DNA from: Nocardia anocheti
Lineage (GTDB): Bacteria; Actinomycetota; Actinomycetes; Mycobacteriales; Mycobacteriaceae
Assembly: GCF_029675105.1 (NCBI RefSeq)
Contig: NZ_JAQQFV010000004.1
Span: 62,001 to 126,000, forward strand
Length of the DNA stretch: 64,000 nucleotides
Direction: 5' to 3'
Below, piece after piece: positions 48,524 through 59,529 of this stretch. The translations under genes were made by a program, and so were the position numbers. Each line of letters opens with the position of its first letter. The first letter of the stretch is position 1. Below the pieces are notes generated by a model. That model was not told the DNA's origin, did no database searches, and saw only the letters and a list, made by a program, of their open reading frames with translations.

Positions 48524-50517
48524 AGTCCGGTCTCCACCATCAGCGCGGGCTCGATATCGAGCGGGAAGGCGCGGGCCACGCGCAGGTTGTCGTTGTAGGC
48601 GATCTCGTGGACCTCGCGGCCGCGAATGTCGTTGACGTAGGCGCGTTCCGGGTCGACGCGGATGACCGGGGTGCCCGTCACCGGGCCGTCCATCAGCGGA
48701 ACCCGCGCTGTGCGCGTTCCGGTTTCGGGGTCGATGCCGTGCAGGACGCCGTCGCCGGTGAGGACCAGTAGCGGCGCGCCCTCGCCCGCGGTGTTCACCG
48801 CCACGGCGTCGGCGATCGGGGTCCGGGTCCAGGTCTTCGCGCGGATGTCGAGGGTCCACACGCCGTCGCGTCCGGCGAGCGCGGTCAGGGTGGTGCTGCC
48901 GGGCCGGTGGGTGAAGGCCGTGGCCCGGTCGGCGGGCTGCGCCGGGTATGGGATCTTCTCCGCGACGAACTCACCGTCACGCTGGGCGACCACGAGTGCC
49001 CCGTCCGCACAACCGAACACGACACCGCGTCGCGTCACCGCCTGCCCCTGCGGCTGGGCGCATCGCTCGTCCCGCGCCTGCCCGGTGGACTCGTCGCGCC
49101 CACGCACCTCGACGCGCCCGTCACCGTCCACCACGACGATCCGCTCGCCATAGGGCACCGCGATACCCGCCACCGCCCGCGCCTCGGGAATCGTCCCCGC
49201 GTCGAGCGCCGCACGGTCGAGCACTGTCGACCGTCCGCTCGCCGACACGAGGGTCACGACCGCCGCGTCCGCATAGGCGCCGACCACCACGTCACCCTCG
49301 ACTCGCGTCTCCCCCACGGTGCCGACCGTGCGGACCGGCGCGCTGTAGTAGTGCCGGTGATCGCCGTGGTCGACGGTCCAGGCGCCGCTGTCGACGACGG
49401 AGGTTCGATCGAGGGAGGCGAGGTAGGCGAAGCGGCCGTCCGTGGCGATCGAGGTGGCGGCGGGAAGGGCTTGCGCGGTGGCGCTTTTCACCTCGGTGAC
49501 CTGCTCGGTCAGGAGATCGAGCACCCGGGTCGCGCCGGAGGTGTCGGCCAGGATCAGGCGGGTCTGCACTTCGCTCATCTCCTCGGCGCCCGCGACGAAA
49601 CCGTGCGGGGTCTCCTCCGGCGCCACCGGCGGTTCGGCGGTGCCACATCCGACCAGCGGCAGCGCGGCCAGCGCCGCGACCGAGGCCGCGCCCGCCCGGC
49701 CGAACCGGGCGCGCAGCGACGCGGCGATGGCCGAGAGGAAGAACGTCGCGACCGCCACCGCGGCGATGGTCGCCCCGGCCGCCGTCTGCGCGTGCCAGGA
49801 GATGAGCAGGCCCACCACGGTGGACAGGCCGCCGATACAGGCGGCGAGCAGCATCACCACCGGGATGCGGTCCGACCAGTACAGCGCGGCGGCGGGCGGC
49901 GCGATGAGCAGGCCGAAGACCAGCAGCGTCCCGACGACGTGGAACGAGGCGACGATCGCCAGCGTCACCAGGCCGATCAGCGCGGCATTGGCGAGCTTCG
50001 GGCGCAGGCCCAGCGTGTGGGCCTTGCGCGGATCGAAGGTCAGCGCGACGAAGGACCGGTGGCCCAGCACCGCCACGAGCAGCGCGATCACCACGGCCGC
50101 CGCCAGGAATCCGAGGTCCTGTGTCCGCACCGCGAGCACATCGCCGAACAGGAACCCGGTGAGGTCCACCGCGAAGGATTGCGAGCGCGACACGATGATC
50201 ACCCCGGCCGCGAGCATGCCGACGAAGAGCAGCCCGATCGCGGTATCGGCGCCGAAGCGGGGACTGCGGCCGAGCGCGGAGACACCGAAGGCCATGGCCG
50301 CGCAACTGACCGCGGCGCCGAGGATCAGGTTCCCGCCGAGCAGCGCGGCGACCGCGACGCCGGGCAGCATGCCGTGCGCCATCGCGTCGCCGAGAAACGC
50401 CATGCCGCGCACCACGACCCAGGTCCCGGCCAGGGCGCACACGCACGACACGAGCAGCCCGCCCCACAGCGCGCGCTGCACGAATGCCACCTCGAACGGG
50501 GCGATCAGCCAATCCAT
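48520..50517 (-). CDS. aztB: Zinc ABC permease AztB fused to AztD-like lipoprotein domain
   Basis: 665 aa. Residues 1-269 are an ABC-3 permease (VVRGMAFLGDAMAHGMLPGV at the start, RSFVALTFDPRKAHTLGLRP cytoplasmic loop, and FGLLIAPPAAALYW). Residues about 274-290 form a second signal-like stretch ending LPLVGC with Cys291, like a lipobox, and residues 292-665 form a beta-propeller similar to AztD. There is one continuous frame with no stop between. Either a membrane-tethered fused chaperone or an internal processing site. A GTG in the overlap region could also give a separate lipoprotein start. First gene of the aztBCD operon. Confidence 0.85.
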   Translation of the reverse strand: MDWLIAPFEVAFVQRALWGGLLVSCVCALAGTWVVVRGMAFLGDAMAHGMLPGVAVAALLGGNLILGAAVSCAAMAFGVSALGRSPRFGADTAIGLLFVGMLAAGVIIVSRSQSFAVDLTGFLFGDVLAVRTQDLGFLAAAVVIALLVAVLGHRSFVALTFDPRKAHTLGLRPKLANAALIGLVTLAIVASFHVVGTLLVFGLLIAPPAAALYWSDRIPVVMLLAACIGGLSTVVGLLISWHAQTAAGATIAAVAVATFFLSAIAASLRARFGRAGAASVAALAALPLVGCGTAEPPVAPEETPHGFVAGAEEMSEVQTRLILADTSGATRVLDLLTEQVTEVKSATAQALPAATSIATDGRFAYLASLDRTSVVDSGAWTVDHGDHRHYYSAPVRTVGTVGETRVEGDVVVGAYADAAVVTLVSASGRSTVLDRAALDAGTIPEARAVAGIAVPYGERIVVVDGDGRVEVRGRDESTGQARDERCAQPQGQAVTRRGVVFGCADGALVVAQRDGEFVAEKIPYPAQPADRATAFTHRPGSTTLTALAGRDGVWTLDIRAKTWTRTPIADAVAVNTAGEGAPLLVLTGDGVLHGIDPETGTRTARVPLMDGPVTGTPVIRVDPERAYVNDIRGREVHEIAYNDNLRVARAFPLDIEPALMVETGL

Positions 50518-50534
50518 AGCGCGGAAGGCTATAC

Positions 50535-50554
50535 TGAAAATGGTTATCGTTTCA
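50535..50554. promoter_or_regulatory. Zur box between aztB and aztA
   Basis: TGAAAATGGTTATCGTTTCA is a near-perfect palindrome (TGAAA...TTTCA with GGTTATC centre) like the actinobacterial Zur consensus. It lies between the divergent aztB and aztA starts, so zinc should repress both. Confidence 0.85.
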
Positions 50555-50565
50555 ATTGAGGTGAG

Positions 50566-51231
50566 ATGCAACACACAGCGGTCCGAATCGACCACCTGAC
50601 GGCCGGTTACGCGCGCACCCCGGTGCTGCGCGAGCTGTCGGCGACGATCCCGCGCGGGCGGATCACCGCGATCGTGGGGCACAACGGTTCCGGGAAATCG
50701 ACCCTGCTCGGCGCGCTGGCGGGCACCGTGACGATCGCGTCGGGCACGGTCGAGCACGCGCTGGGCCGACCGGCATTCGTGGTGCAGCACACCGCGATTC
50801 CGTCGACGCTCCCCATCACGGTGCGCGACGCGGTGGCCATGGGACGGTGGGCGCACCGGAGCCCGTGGCGTCGGCTCACGCGCGCCGACCGCGCCCTCGT
50901 GGCCGAGTGCCTGGCGCGGATGGATCTGGCGGAGCTGGCCACGCGCCGTCTCGACACCCTCTCCGGCGGCCAGCGACAGCGCACCCTGCTCGCCCAGGCA
51001 CTGGCCCAGCAGTCCGATCTCCTGCTGCTCGACGAACCCGCGACCGGATTGGACACGGTCTCGCGGACGGCGATCTCCCAGGTGCTCACCGAAGTGGCCG
51101 CGACGGGAGTGACGGTCGTCCAGGCGACCCACGATCGCGACAAGGCGGCCCGCGCCGACCACTGCCTACTGCTGCGCGACGGGCAGCTGATCGCCGCGGG
51201 TCTCCCGGAAGACGTGCTGGTCAGCGCCTAG
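50566..51231 (+). CDS. aztA: Zinc ABC transporter ATP-binding protein
   Basis: 221 aa. Walker A VGHNGSGKSTLL, signature LSGGQRQRTLLAQALAQ, Walker B LLLLDEPATGLD, switch ATHDRD. It powers the AztB permease. Immediately downstream of the Zur box, start ATG at 50566. Divergent from aztBCD. Confidence 0.95.
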   Translation: MQHTAVRIDHLTAGYARTPVLRELSATIPRGRITAIVGHNGSGKSTLLGALAGTVTIASGTVEHALGRPAFVVQHTAIPSTLPITVRDAVAMGRWAHRSPWRRLTRADRALVAECLARMDLAELATRRLDTLSGGQRQRTLLAQALAQQSDLLLLDEPATGLDTVSRTAISQVLTEVAATGVTVVQATHDRDKAARADHCLLLRDGQLIAAGLPEDVLVSA

Positions 51232-51265
51232 AATCGGCCATGGCCCCGGCATCGAGGAGGAATCC

Positions 51266-51622
51266 ATGGCAGAGGCGCCCGCATCGGTCGACGCCTATCT
51301 CGCCGAGCAGCCCGACGCCACGCGCGCGGTGCTCGAGCAGATCCGCGCGACCATCCGGCGGGTGGTCCCGGAGGCGGGCGAGAAGATCAGTTACGCGATG
51401 CCCGCGGCCACGCTCGATGGCCGGGCGTTCGTGTCCTTCGCGGGCTGGAAGGCCCATGTGAGTCTGTATCCGGTCCCGGAGGGGGACGCGGAGTTCGACC
51501 GGGCCGTCGCCCCGTACGCGTCGGGGCGGGGAACAGTGAAGTTCCCGCTCGGCGAACCGATTCCGTACGACCTGATCGCGCAGATCGTGCTCCGGCTCGC
51601 CGCGCGGGAACGGCAGCGCTGA
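51266..51622 (+). CDS. DUF1801 family protein
   Basis: 118 aa. AEAPASVDAYLAEQPDATRA, IRATIRRVVPEAGEKISYAM and PLGEPIPYDLIAQIV match DUF1801 (YdhG/YjbR-like), small proteins sometimes annotated as iron chaperones. Preceded by GAGGAATCC near the ATG. Co-directional with aztA, but no evidence of shared function. Confidence 0.88.
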   Translation: MAEAPASVDAYLAEQPDATRAVLEQIRATIRRVVPEAGEKISYAMPAATLDGRAFVSFAGWKAHVSLYPVPEGDAEFDRAVAPYASGRGTVKFPLGEPIPYDLIAQIVLRLAARERQR

Positions 51623-51623
51623 C

Positions 51624-52754
51624 CTACCAGTCGGCTTCGGTGTAGCGGATGATGCCGCGAATGTTCTTGCCGTCGAGCATGTCCTGGTAGCCCTGGTTGA
51701 TCTCTTCCAGGCTGTAGCTGCGGGTGACCATGTCGTCGAGGTTGAGCTGGCCCGCCTTGTAGAGCGAAAGCAGTCGCGGCGCGTCCTGGCGAGCGTTGCC
51801 GCCGCCGAAGATGCAGCCCTTGACCGTCTTCTGCAGCATGGAGAGCAGGAAGCTGTTCATCTTCACCTCGCCCGCGTCCATGCGGCCCATCGAGGTGACG
51901 ACCAGGGTGCCCGCCTTGCCGGTGAGGATCAGCCCCTCTTCGACGTAGTCGCCGTGCATCTCGCCCATGGTGAGGATGACCTTCTCGGCCATCCGACCCT
52001 CGGTGGCCTCCATGAGCGGCATGATCGCGGCGGCCATGCTCTCGTAGGTGTGGGTGGCGCCGAACTTCTGCGCCTGCTCCCGCTTCCACGGATTCGGGTC
52101 GATGGCGACGACCTTCGACGCGCCGGAGAGCACCGCGCCCTGCAGCGCGCTCATGCCGACACCGCCGATACCGGCGATCACCACGGTCTCACCCGGCTGC
52201 ACCTCGGCGACGTGGGTCGACGAGCCGAAGCCGGTGGGCACACCGCAGCCGACCAGGCAGGCGACCTCGAACGGGATGGTCGGGTCGATCTTCACCACGG
52301 AGGTGTGGTGCACGGTCATGTAGGGCGCGAAGGTGCCCAGCAGGCACATCGGGATGACGTTCTCGCCGCGCGCCTGGATGCGGTAGGTGCCGTCGGAGAT
52401 CGCCTGACCCATCAGCAGGCCCGCGCCCAGGTCGCACAGGGCCATGTGCCCGGCCACACAGGCGGGACAGCGGCCGCAGGCGGGAATGAACGAGAGGATG
52501 ACGTGGTCGCCCACGGCCAGATCGCTCGGACAGTTCGGGCCGAGCTTGGTGATGACACCGGCGCCCTCGTGCCCGCCCATCACCGGGAACGCGGGCATCG
52601 GCGTGGCGCCGGTGACGATGTGATGGTCGGAGTGGCACATGCCCGCCGTTTCCATCCGGATCTGCACTTCACCGGCGACGGGATCGCCGACCTCGATCTC
52701 CTCCACCGACCACTGCTGGTCGGTGCCCCACAGGATCGCGCCCTTGGTCTTCAT
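51624..52754 (-). CDS. NDMA-dependent (zinc) alcohol dehydrogenase
   Basis: 376 aa medium-chain dehydrogenase. Catalytic-zinc motif AGMCHSDHHIV, GGHEGAGVI, structural zinc CGRCPACVAGHMALC, and VVIAGIGGVGMSALQGAVL for NAD. The subgroup retains tightly bound NAD and uses a second dye-like acceptor (mycofactocin-linked in mycobacteria). Start at 52754 has GAGG upstream. A KstR-like box lies upstream. Followed by the convergent DUF1801 gene, 1 base away. Confidence 0.93.
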   Translation of the reverse strand: MKTKGAILWGTDQQWSVEEIEVGDPVAGEVQIRMETAGMCHSDHHIVTGATPMPAFPVMGGHEGAGVITKLGPNCPSDLAVGDHVILSFIPACGRCPACVAGHMALCDLGAGLLMGQAISDGTYRIQARGENVIPMCLLGTFAPYMTVHHTSVVKIDPTIPFEVACLVGCGVPTGFGSSTHVAEVQPGETVVIAGIGGVGMSALQGAVLSGASKVVAIDPNPWKREQAQKFGATHTYESMAAAIMPLMEATEGRMAEKVILTMGEMHGDYVEEGLILTGKAGTLVVTSMGRMDAGEVKMNSFLLSMLQKTVKGCIFGGGNARQDAPRLLSLYKAGQLNLDDMVTRSYSLEEINQGYQDMLDGKNIRGIIRYTEADW

Positions 52755-52829
52755 GTTCCGCCTCGACCTCTCGCCGAACTTGGTGCCTCGTAGTGACTGC
52801 ACTCACCCTAACGAAATTTCGGCCGAATC

Positions 52830-52843
52830 TGTAACACGTTCTA
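52830..52843. promoter_or_regulatory. KstR-like operator upstream of alcohol dehydrogenase
   Basis: TGTAACACGTTCTA fits TnnAACnnGTTnnA, the KstR (sterol catabolism regulator) consensus. It is 76 bases upstream of the alcohol dehydrogenase ATG in a short AT-rich gap and just past the DinB stop. Binding is inferred. Confidence 0.5.
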
Positions 52844-52862
52844 GAAATAAATCGGAAAATCT

Positions 52863-53387
52863 CTAGCCCCGCACGTCGTGGACGTGATGCACGAGGTCGT
52901 GGAGGAAGTAGCGCGACAGGGAGGTCACCGTGAACAGCGAGCCGTCGCTGCGGGCGCCGCGCCGGTCGAGCCGGTCGGTGGGCACCGCGGCGAAGGCGGC
53001 GGCGACCCGGTCGGCGGCGGTCGACAACTCGTGTGCGACCCGCGCGGGGTCCTGCTCACCGTAGCGTTCGGCGACCGCCGTCGCGTCCTGATCCCAGTTC
53101 TCGAAGCGCGGGATCTCGGCGCCGTCGGCGGCCAGGATCAGCGCCAACCGGGTGTCGAAGATCCGGCACACATCGCGCACGTGGGCGCCGTATTCGAGGA
53201 CCGACCAGGTGGCGTCGTCGGGACGGACGCGCGCGTCGTCGCGTTCGAGGGCGGTGCCGATCCGCGCGGCGCTGCGCAGAGCCCGCTCGGGCACCGCCGC
53301 GTAGGCGACGCTTTCGGCGTCGAATCCGCACTCGGGGCAGCGGCGTTCGAGAACCCAGGTCCAGTTCTTGGTGTCGGGAACGATCAT
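52863..53387 (-). CDS. DinB-superfamily protein
   Basis: 174 aa four-helix bundle: TWSVLEYGAHVRDVCRIFDTRLAL with a His ligand, DWDQDA-type acidic loop (ENWDQDATAV), and a C-terminal FLHDLVHHVHDV with the metal His set. DinB/MST proteins often use mycothiol. N terminus contains ERRCPECGFDAE, a short zinc knuckle. Same strand as the alcohol dehydrogenase, separated by about 108 bases that contain the KstR-like box. Confidence 0.85.
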   Translation of the reverse strand: MIVPDTKNWTWVLERRCPECGFDAESVAYAAVPERALRSAARIGTALERDDARVRPDDATWSVLEYGAHVRDVCRIFDTRLALILAADGAEIPRFENWDQDATAVAERYGEQDPARVAHELSTAADRVAAAFAAVPTDRLDRRGARSDGSLFTVTSLSRYFLHDLVHHVHDVRG

Positions 53388-53457
53388 GATCCCAGCCTAG
53401 GATGACCGCATCTTGTTATCCATCAAGATCCAGCCAGGTTGCGGCGAGATCCGGGCA

Positions 53458-54513
53458 TCACTGCGCGAGCTGGCGCGCCTTCTCGAACAGCTCCAAGGTC
53501 ACCGCGTGCAGGAAGTCACCGACCGGTTTGGGCGCTTTGCCCGCGAAGGCGCGCGCGTAGGTGCCCTCGAGCACGATGCCCAGCTTGAAGCAGGCCAGCA
53601 CCGTGTACCAGGGCACCGCGCCCAGGTCACGCTCGGAGAACTCGCCGTAGTGCGCGACCATCTCCTCGGGTGTGGGCAGGCCGCCGACCGCGCCGAGGGT
53701 GCCCATCAGCCCGGCGCCGACGGTGCCGGGTTCGGGACGAGTGGCCAGCTGCCAGCCGAGGTCGAGCAGCGGGTCACCGATGGTCGACATCTCCCAGTCG
53801 ACCATGGCCGCCACGGCCGGGCTGTCGTAGTCGAACATCATGTTGGCCAGGTGACAGTCGCCGTGCATGATGCCCGGGGTCCAGTCGGTGGGCCGGTGGC
53901 GGTCGAGCCAGTCGCCGATGCGCTCGACATCGGGGATCTTCGGGCCCGGGTACCCCTCGTTGGCGCTGTAGGAGTCGAGTTCACGCAGCCAGCGCGGGAC
54001 CTGGCGTTCGAGGAAACCCTCGGGGCGGCCGTAGTCGGCCAGGCCGAGCGCCTGGTAGTCCAGCGCACCGAGACGGGCGATGGCCTCGACCGCGGACAGG
54101 CCCATCCGCCTGCGGATCTCGGGGTCACCGGCGTGGAGTTCGGGCAGTTCGGTCTGCGGGTTGAAGCCGCGGATCGGTTCCATCAGGTAGAAGACCGCGC
54201 CGATGACCGACTCGTCGTCGCAGGCCGCGATCACCCGGGGCGCGCGGACCTCGGTGCCGTCGAGCGCGCCGAGCAACCGCGATTCGCGGCCGATCACCTC
54301 GTTGCTCTTGGCGCGCAGATGCTTGGGACCGCGCCGCAGCACGTATTCGCGCTCGCCACGGGTGAACCGCAGCATGATGTTCTGGGTGCCGCCGCCGATC
54401 GCGGTGACCTCGCCGAAGGCGCCGCCGGGCAGGCCACGTTCGTCCATCCATCGACCGATCGCCGCGAAATCGGCGAGGCTCTGGTCGACGTCGACCGGTT
54501 GCGAAACAGACAT
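53458..54513 (-). CDS. Phosphotransferase-family protein (APH-like kinase)
   Basis: 351 aa. APH fold: GGTQNIMLRF and EYVLRRGPKHL (phosphate loop and Lys), catalytic MHGDCHLANMMFD and VDWEMSTIGDPLLDLGW. Often found with acyl-CoA dehydrogenases and fatty-acid or sterol degradation genes in actinobacteria, substrate unknown. An upstream ATG would extend by 3 residues. Divergent from pabAB with about 58 bases between starts. Confidence 0.9.
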   Translation of the reverse strand: MSVSQPVDVDQSLADFAAIGRWMDERGLPGGAFGEVTAIGGGTQNIMLRFTRGEREYVLRRGPKHLRAKSNEVIGRESRLLGALDGTEVRAPRVIAACDDESVIGAVFYLMEPIRGFNPQTELPELHAGDPEIRRRMGLSAVEAIARLGALDYQALGLADYGRPEGFLERQVPRWLRELDSYSANEGYPGPKIPDVERIGDWLDRHRPTDWTPGIMHGDCHLANMMFDYDSPAVAAMVDWEMSTIGDPLLDLGWQLATRPEPGTVGAGLMGTLGAVGGLPTPEEMVAHYGEFSERDLGAVPWYTVLACFKLGIVLEGTYARAFAGKAPKPVGDFLHAVTLELFEKARQLAQ

Positions 54514-54571
54514 GGCGATCATTGTGCCCGAGCGGGCCGGTCCATGGGCCCGGCGTAGGGTTTCCGATACG

Positions 54572-56635
<2,064 letters not shown>

Positions 56636-56686
56636 CCGCCGGAGCTCGCGGTCACCTCGCCGAGCCCGGCACGCGGCGCGGTGGGA

Positions 56687-57181
56687 TCAGCGGCGGGGGC
56701 GCTTCTTGGGTGCCGGTTCCGGAGCGGGTTCGTCCCCGCCACGGCCGGTGATCCGGCCCAGCAATCCCACGCCCGGCAGCTTCGCCAGCGCCCCGAACAG
56801 GTCCTCGCCCAGCGAGATCATGGCTTCCAGCCGGGGCAGCAGCCGGTCGTAGGTGGCGAAGACCGGGTCGGCCAGCGCCAGGGTGCGGTCGAGCCGGTCG
56901 ATGGTGCTGTTGAGCCGGTCCACCGCGATCGACAGGTTCTCCACCAGATCCGGCAGCTGCGCCGCCAACTGCGCCGACGCCGGGGGCAACCGCACCGCCG
57001 CGTCGAACGCGTATCCCGCCGTCTGCTGCGCCGCGTCGATGGCCTGCCCGGCCGCCACCTGGGCCGCGCCCACCGCGGCCTGCGCCGCCGAGAGCAGATC
57101 GGCCCCCGGCACCTTCCGCCCCTGCGGTTCCGGCACGGGCGCGGCCCCGCTCCCGCGCCCCCGCTTCTTCGGGTTCGTCAT
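56687..57181 (-). CDS. Hypothetical helical protein, basic tails
   Basis: 164 aa. A long helix (LVENLSIAVDRLNSTIDRLD, LALADPVFATYDRL) flanked by basic Pro/Lys/Arg-rich ends (MTNPKKRGRGS... and PAPKKRPRR). Coiled-coil, no membrane segment. Possibly a nucleoid or scaffold protein; family not recognised. GGGAGG lies directly before the ATG, unusually close. Confidence 0.7.
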   Translation of the reverse strand: MTNPKKRGRGSGAAPVPEPQGRKVPGADLLSAAQAAVGAAQVAAGQAIDAAQQTAGYAFDAAVRLPPASAQLAAQLPDLVENLSIAVDRLNSTIDRLDRTLALADPVFATYDRLLPRLEAMISLGEDLFGALAKLPGVGLLGRITGRGGDEPAPEPAPKKRPRR

Positions 57182-57315
57182 CCTCCCACTGTGCCGCACC
57201 GACCCCGCCCGCGCAGGGACCCACTCCGAACCGAACGCGTGTCACCCGACCGGCCCCACTGTCGCGACCCCGCTCCACGAAACCTGTCGGACGAGCGTGG
57301 CATCATGCCAAGACC

Positions 57316-59085
57316 ATGGAAATCAGTAAGGGCGCCCACGCGCCGGTGCCGACATCGCTTCTCGCCGTGGTTCTTTCATGGCGTTCGGCGCATACCGTGG
57401 ACGCGCACGCCCTGCTGGTGGACGAGTCCGGCCTGGTGCGCGACGATCGCGATTTCGTCTTCTTCAACGCGCCGCGCCACATGTCGCAGGCGGTCACGCT
57501 CGATCAGCAACCCGCGCCCGGCACCGCGCGGTTGAGTGTGTCGCTGCCCAGGACCGAGGCCGAGGTGGCGCGCATCGTGGTGAGCGCGTCGCTGGACGAG
57601 GGCGGTTTCGATCAGCTGACCGACCTGACCCTGACCGTGCACGCCGCCGACGGTCCGGTGGTCCGGTACGTCCTCGACGGGATCGAGCGCGTGCAGGCGA
57701 TGATGTTCGGCGAGTTCTACCGCCGGGAGGGCCGGTGGCGGTTCCGGGCGATCGGTCAGGGCTGGGTCGGCGGTCTGCCGGGTCTGGCGACCGAGTTCGG
57801 TGTGACCGTGGACGAACCGGCCGCCACGCTGCGTCGGCCGGAGACCGACGAGGTCGAACCGCCGGTCCGACCGGCACGGGTCGACGCGGCGCGCACCGCC
57901 GATCTGTCCGGCTACCACGCGTCGCTCGCGGATCAGCCCACCGCCGAGCGCGCCCTCCCGTCCTCCGGCCGCGCCCCCGCGTTGACCCGTCGCGTCATCG
58001 ATGTCCCCCCACCCCCACCGCACGACCCCGACCACGCCGACTGGCATCCCGACCCGGAGACCCCGGGCCAGCTGCGCTGGTGGGACGGCACCGAGTGGAC
58101 CGCCAGCACCCATCCACACATCGATGATCACCGCGTCCGCTGCCCGCGCTGCGGTCACCTGCTGCGGCGCAAGCTGTTCGGCGGCCACGGCCCCTGCAAG
58201 CGGTGCGCCGAGGAGGTCGAGGAGTTCCTCACCCACTGGCGTACGCGCGCCCGCCGGGTGCTGGCCGGACCGGGCACCCAGTCCGAGGAGTGGATCGAGG
58301 TGTGGGCCGCGCTGCGGTTCCAGCGCGTCGACGAGGAACGCGGCCGGGTGGTGCTGCGCGAGGCGGGCCTGACGCAGGTGGAGCGGATGGTGGCCTTCGC
58401 CTTCGCCGACGGCGAGGTGTTCGCCGAGGAACTCGACGCGTTCGAGCACGTCGTCAGCGAACTGGCGCTCAACGGTGCCGTGGTCGACGATCTGCGCCGC
58501 CGGATGCATCGCGGCCGCACCCTGTCACGGCTGCGTTCGGGTGAGCTGCCCAGCGTCGAAACCCCCGGCCTGCATCTGGATCCGGAGGAGCGCGTGCACC
58601 TGGATCTGCCCGCGGTGCATGTCCGGATGCTCGCGCGCGGTCCGCGCAATACCGAGGGCAGGTTGATCGCCAGTACCAAGAAGTTGCGGTTCGTCGGGGA
58701 CGGCACCGGCATCGAGCTGCCCTGGAACCGGGTGGTGTCGGTGCATCCCGAGCACGGCACCGTGGTGATCGCGGCGACCTCGGCGCGCGGAGGCGCCACC
58801 TTCGGCGTCACCGATCCCGACTATGTGGCCGCGGCGCTGGAGGGTGCGCTGCGCGTCGCCAAGCGCCTGGTCCTGGCCCCCGGCCAGCGCGACAGCCGCA
58901 GCATCTCCCAGGACGTGAAAGCCCAGGTCTGGCAACGCGACGGCGGCAAGTGCGTGGAGTGCGGCGACGGGCACTACCTGGAGTTCGACCACATCATCCC
59001 GCTCAGTCGTGGCGGCGCGACCAGTGCGGCGAATCTGCAAATCCTGTGCCGCAACTGCAATCGCGTGAAGGGTGCCCGGATCTAG
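57316..59085 (+). CDS. TerD-DUF2510-zinc ribbon-HNH nuclease fusion
   Basis: 589 aa multi-domain protein. Residues 1-166: TerD domain (DDRDFVFFNAP and IERVQAMMFGEFYRREGRWR, then GQGW). 242-268: DUF2510 (DWHPDPETPGQLRWWDGTEW). 276-297: zinc ribbon (C276/C279, C294/C297). About 320-400: TerB-like helical region with FADGEVFAEELDAFE. About 425-515: PH-like beta region. 530-589: HNH nuclease with C546/C549, DHI at 558-560 and C578/C581. TerD modules bind calcium and feature in Ter stress and phage-defence systems; a nuclease warhead suggests DNA processing. I know of no exact described homologue by name. Confidence 0.85.
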   Translation: MEISKGAHAPVPTSLLAVVLSWRSAHTVDAHALLVDESGLVRDDRDFVFFNAPRHMSQAVTLDQQPAPGTARLSVSLPRTEAEVARIVVSASLDEGGFDQLTDLTLTVHAADGPVVRYVLDGIERVQAMMFGEFYRREGRWRFRAIGQGWVGGLPGLATEFGVTVDEPAATLRRPETDEVEPPVRPARVDAARTADLSGYHASLADQPTAERALPSSGRAPALTRRVIDVPPPPPHDPDHADWHPDPETPGQLRWWDGTEWTASTHPHIDDHRVRCPRCGHLLRRKLFGGHGPCKRCAEEVEEFLTHWRTRARRVLAGPGTQSEEWIEVWAALRFQRVDEERGRVVLREAGLTQVERMVAFAFADGEVFAEELDAFEHVVSELALNGAVVDDLRRRMHRGRTLSRLRSGELPSVETPGLHLDPEERVHLDLPAVHVRMLARGPRNTEGRLIASTKKLRFVGDGTGIELPWNRVVSVHPEHGTVVIAATSARGGATFGVTDPDYVAAALEGALRVAKRLVLAPGQRDSRSISQDVKAQVWQRDGGKCVECGDGHYLEFDHIIPLSRGGATSAANLQILCRNCNRVKGARI

Positions 59086-59372
59086 CCGAGGATCGCGTTC
59101 ATGATCGTGCCGCCGCTGGTGGCGATGACGCCGCCGATCATCGCGCCCGCGATCATCTTCGGCGATTCCATGGAGCTGCCGCTCCACTTCTCCCAGGCGA
59201 ACTTTCCGCCCGCCACGGTGATGGCGAGCACGCCCGACAGGATCATGAACCAGGTCAGGTACTGGACCATCTGCATGATCTTGTCCGACAGCGGCGGCGC
59301 CTCCGGCGTGGGATTTCCGACCTGCGCGAACGTCGTGACGGTGTCGGCCATCGACGTCAGAATGATGCTCAT
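59082..59372 (-). CDS. Two-helix small membrane protein A (Ter locus)
   Basis: 96 aa, GGGGAGC upstream. Helices about 35-58 (MVQYLTWFMILSGVLAITVA) and 69-90 (MIAGAMIGGVIATSGGTIM) joined by GGKFAWEKW. Topology and size are like VirB2/TrbC-type pilins or other small channel formers; the first residues are short, so no cleavable signal is obvious. It overlaps the HNH-fusion stop by 4 bases (convergent). Its paralogue lies 158 bases away in the opposite direction. Confidence 0.75.
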   Translation of the reverse strand: MSIILTSMADTVTTFAQVGNPTPEAPPLSDKIMQMVQYLTWFMILSGVLAITVAGGKFAWEKWSGSSMESPKMIAGAMIGGVIATSGGTIMNAILG

Positions 59373-59529
59373 AGCCTGCTCCCCTTGGTCGCGTGATGCG
59401 AACTACGTTCCAGCACTGTCGTATTCGAACGATTCCAGGATACGGGCCCGAACCCCCGGCACACCAACAAAACCGATACCATCGGCTCTGCAGTTGGCCG
59501 CCGTTCCCCTAGTCACCAAGTGAGCAGAC

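Noticed and set aside
46397-48598. 733-aa plus-strand frame opposite aztD/aztC
   Set aside because: Antisense low-complexity translation; both opposing genes have lipoboxes and metal ligands.
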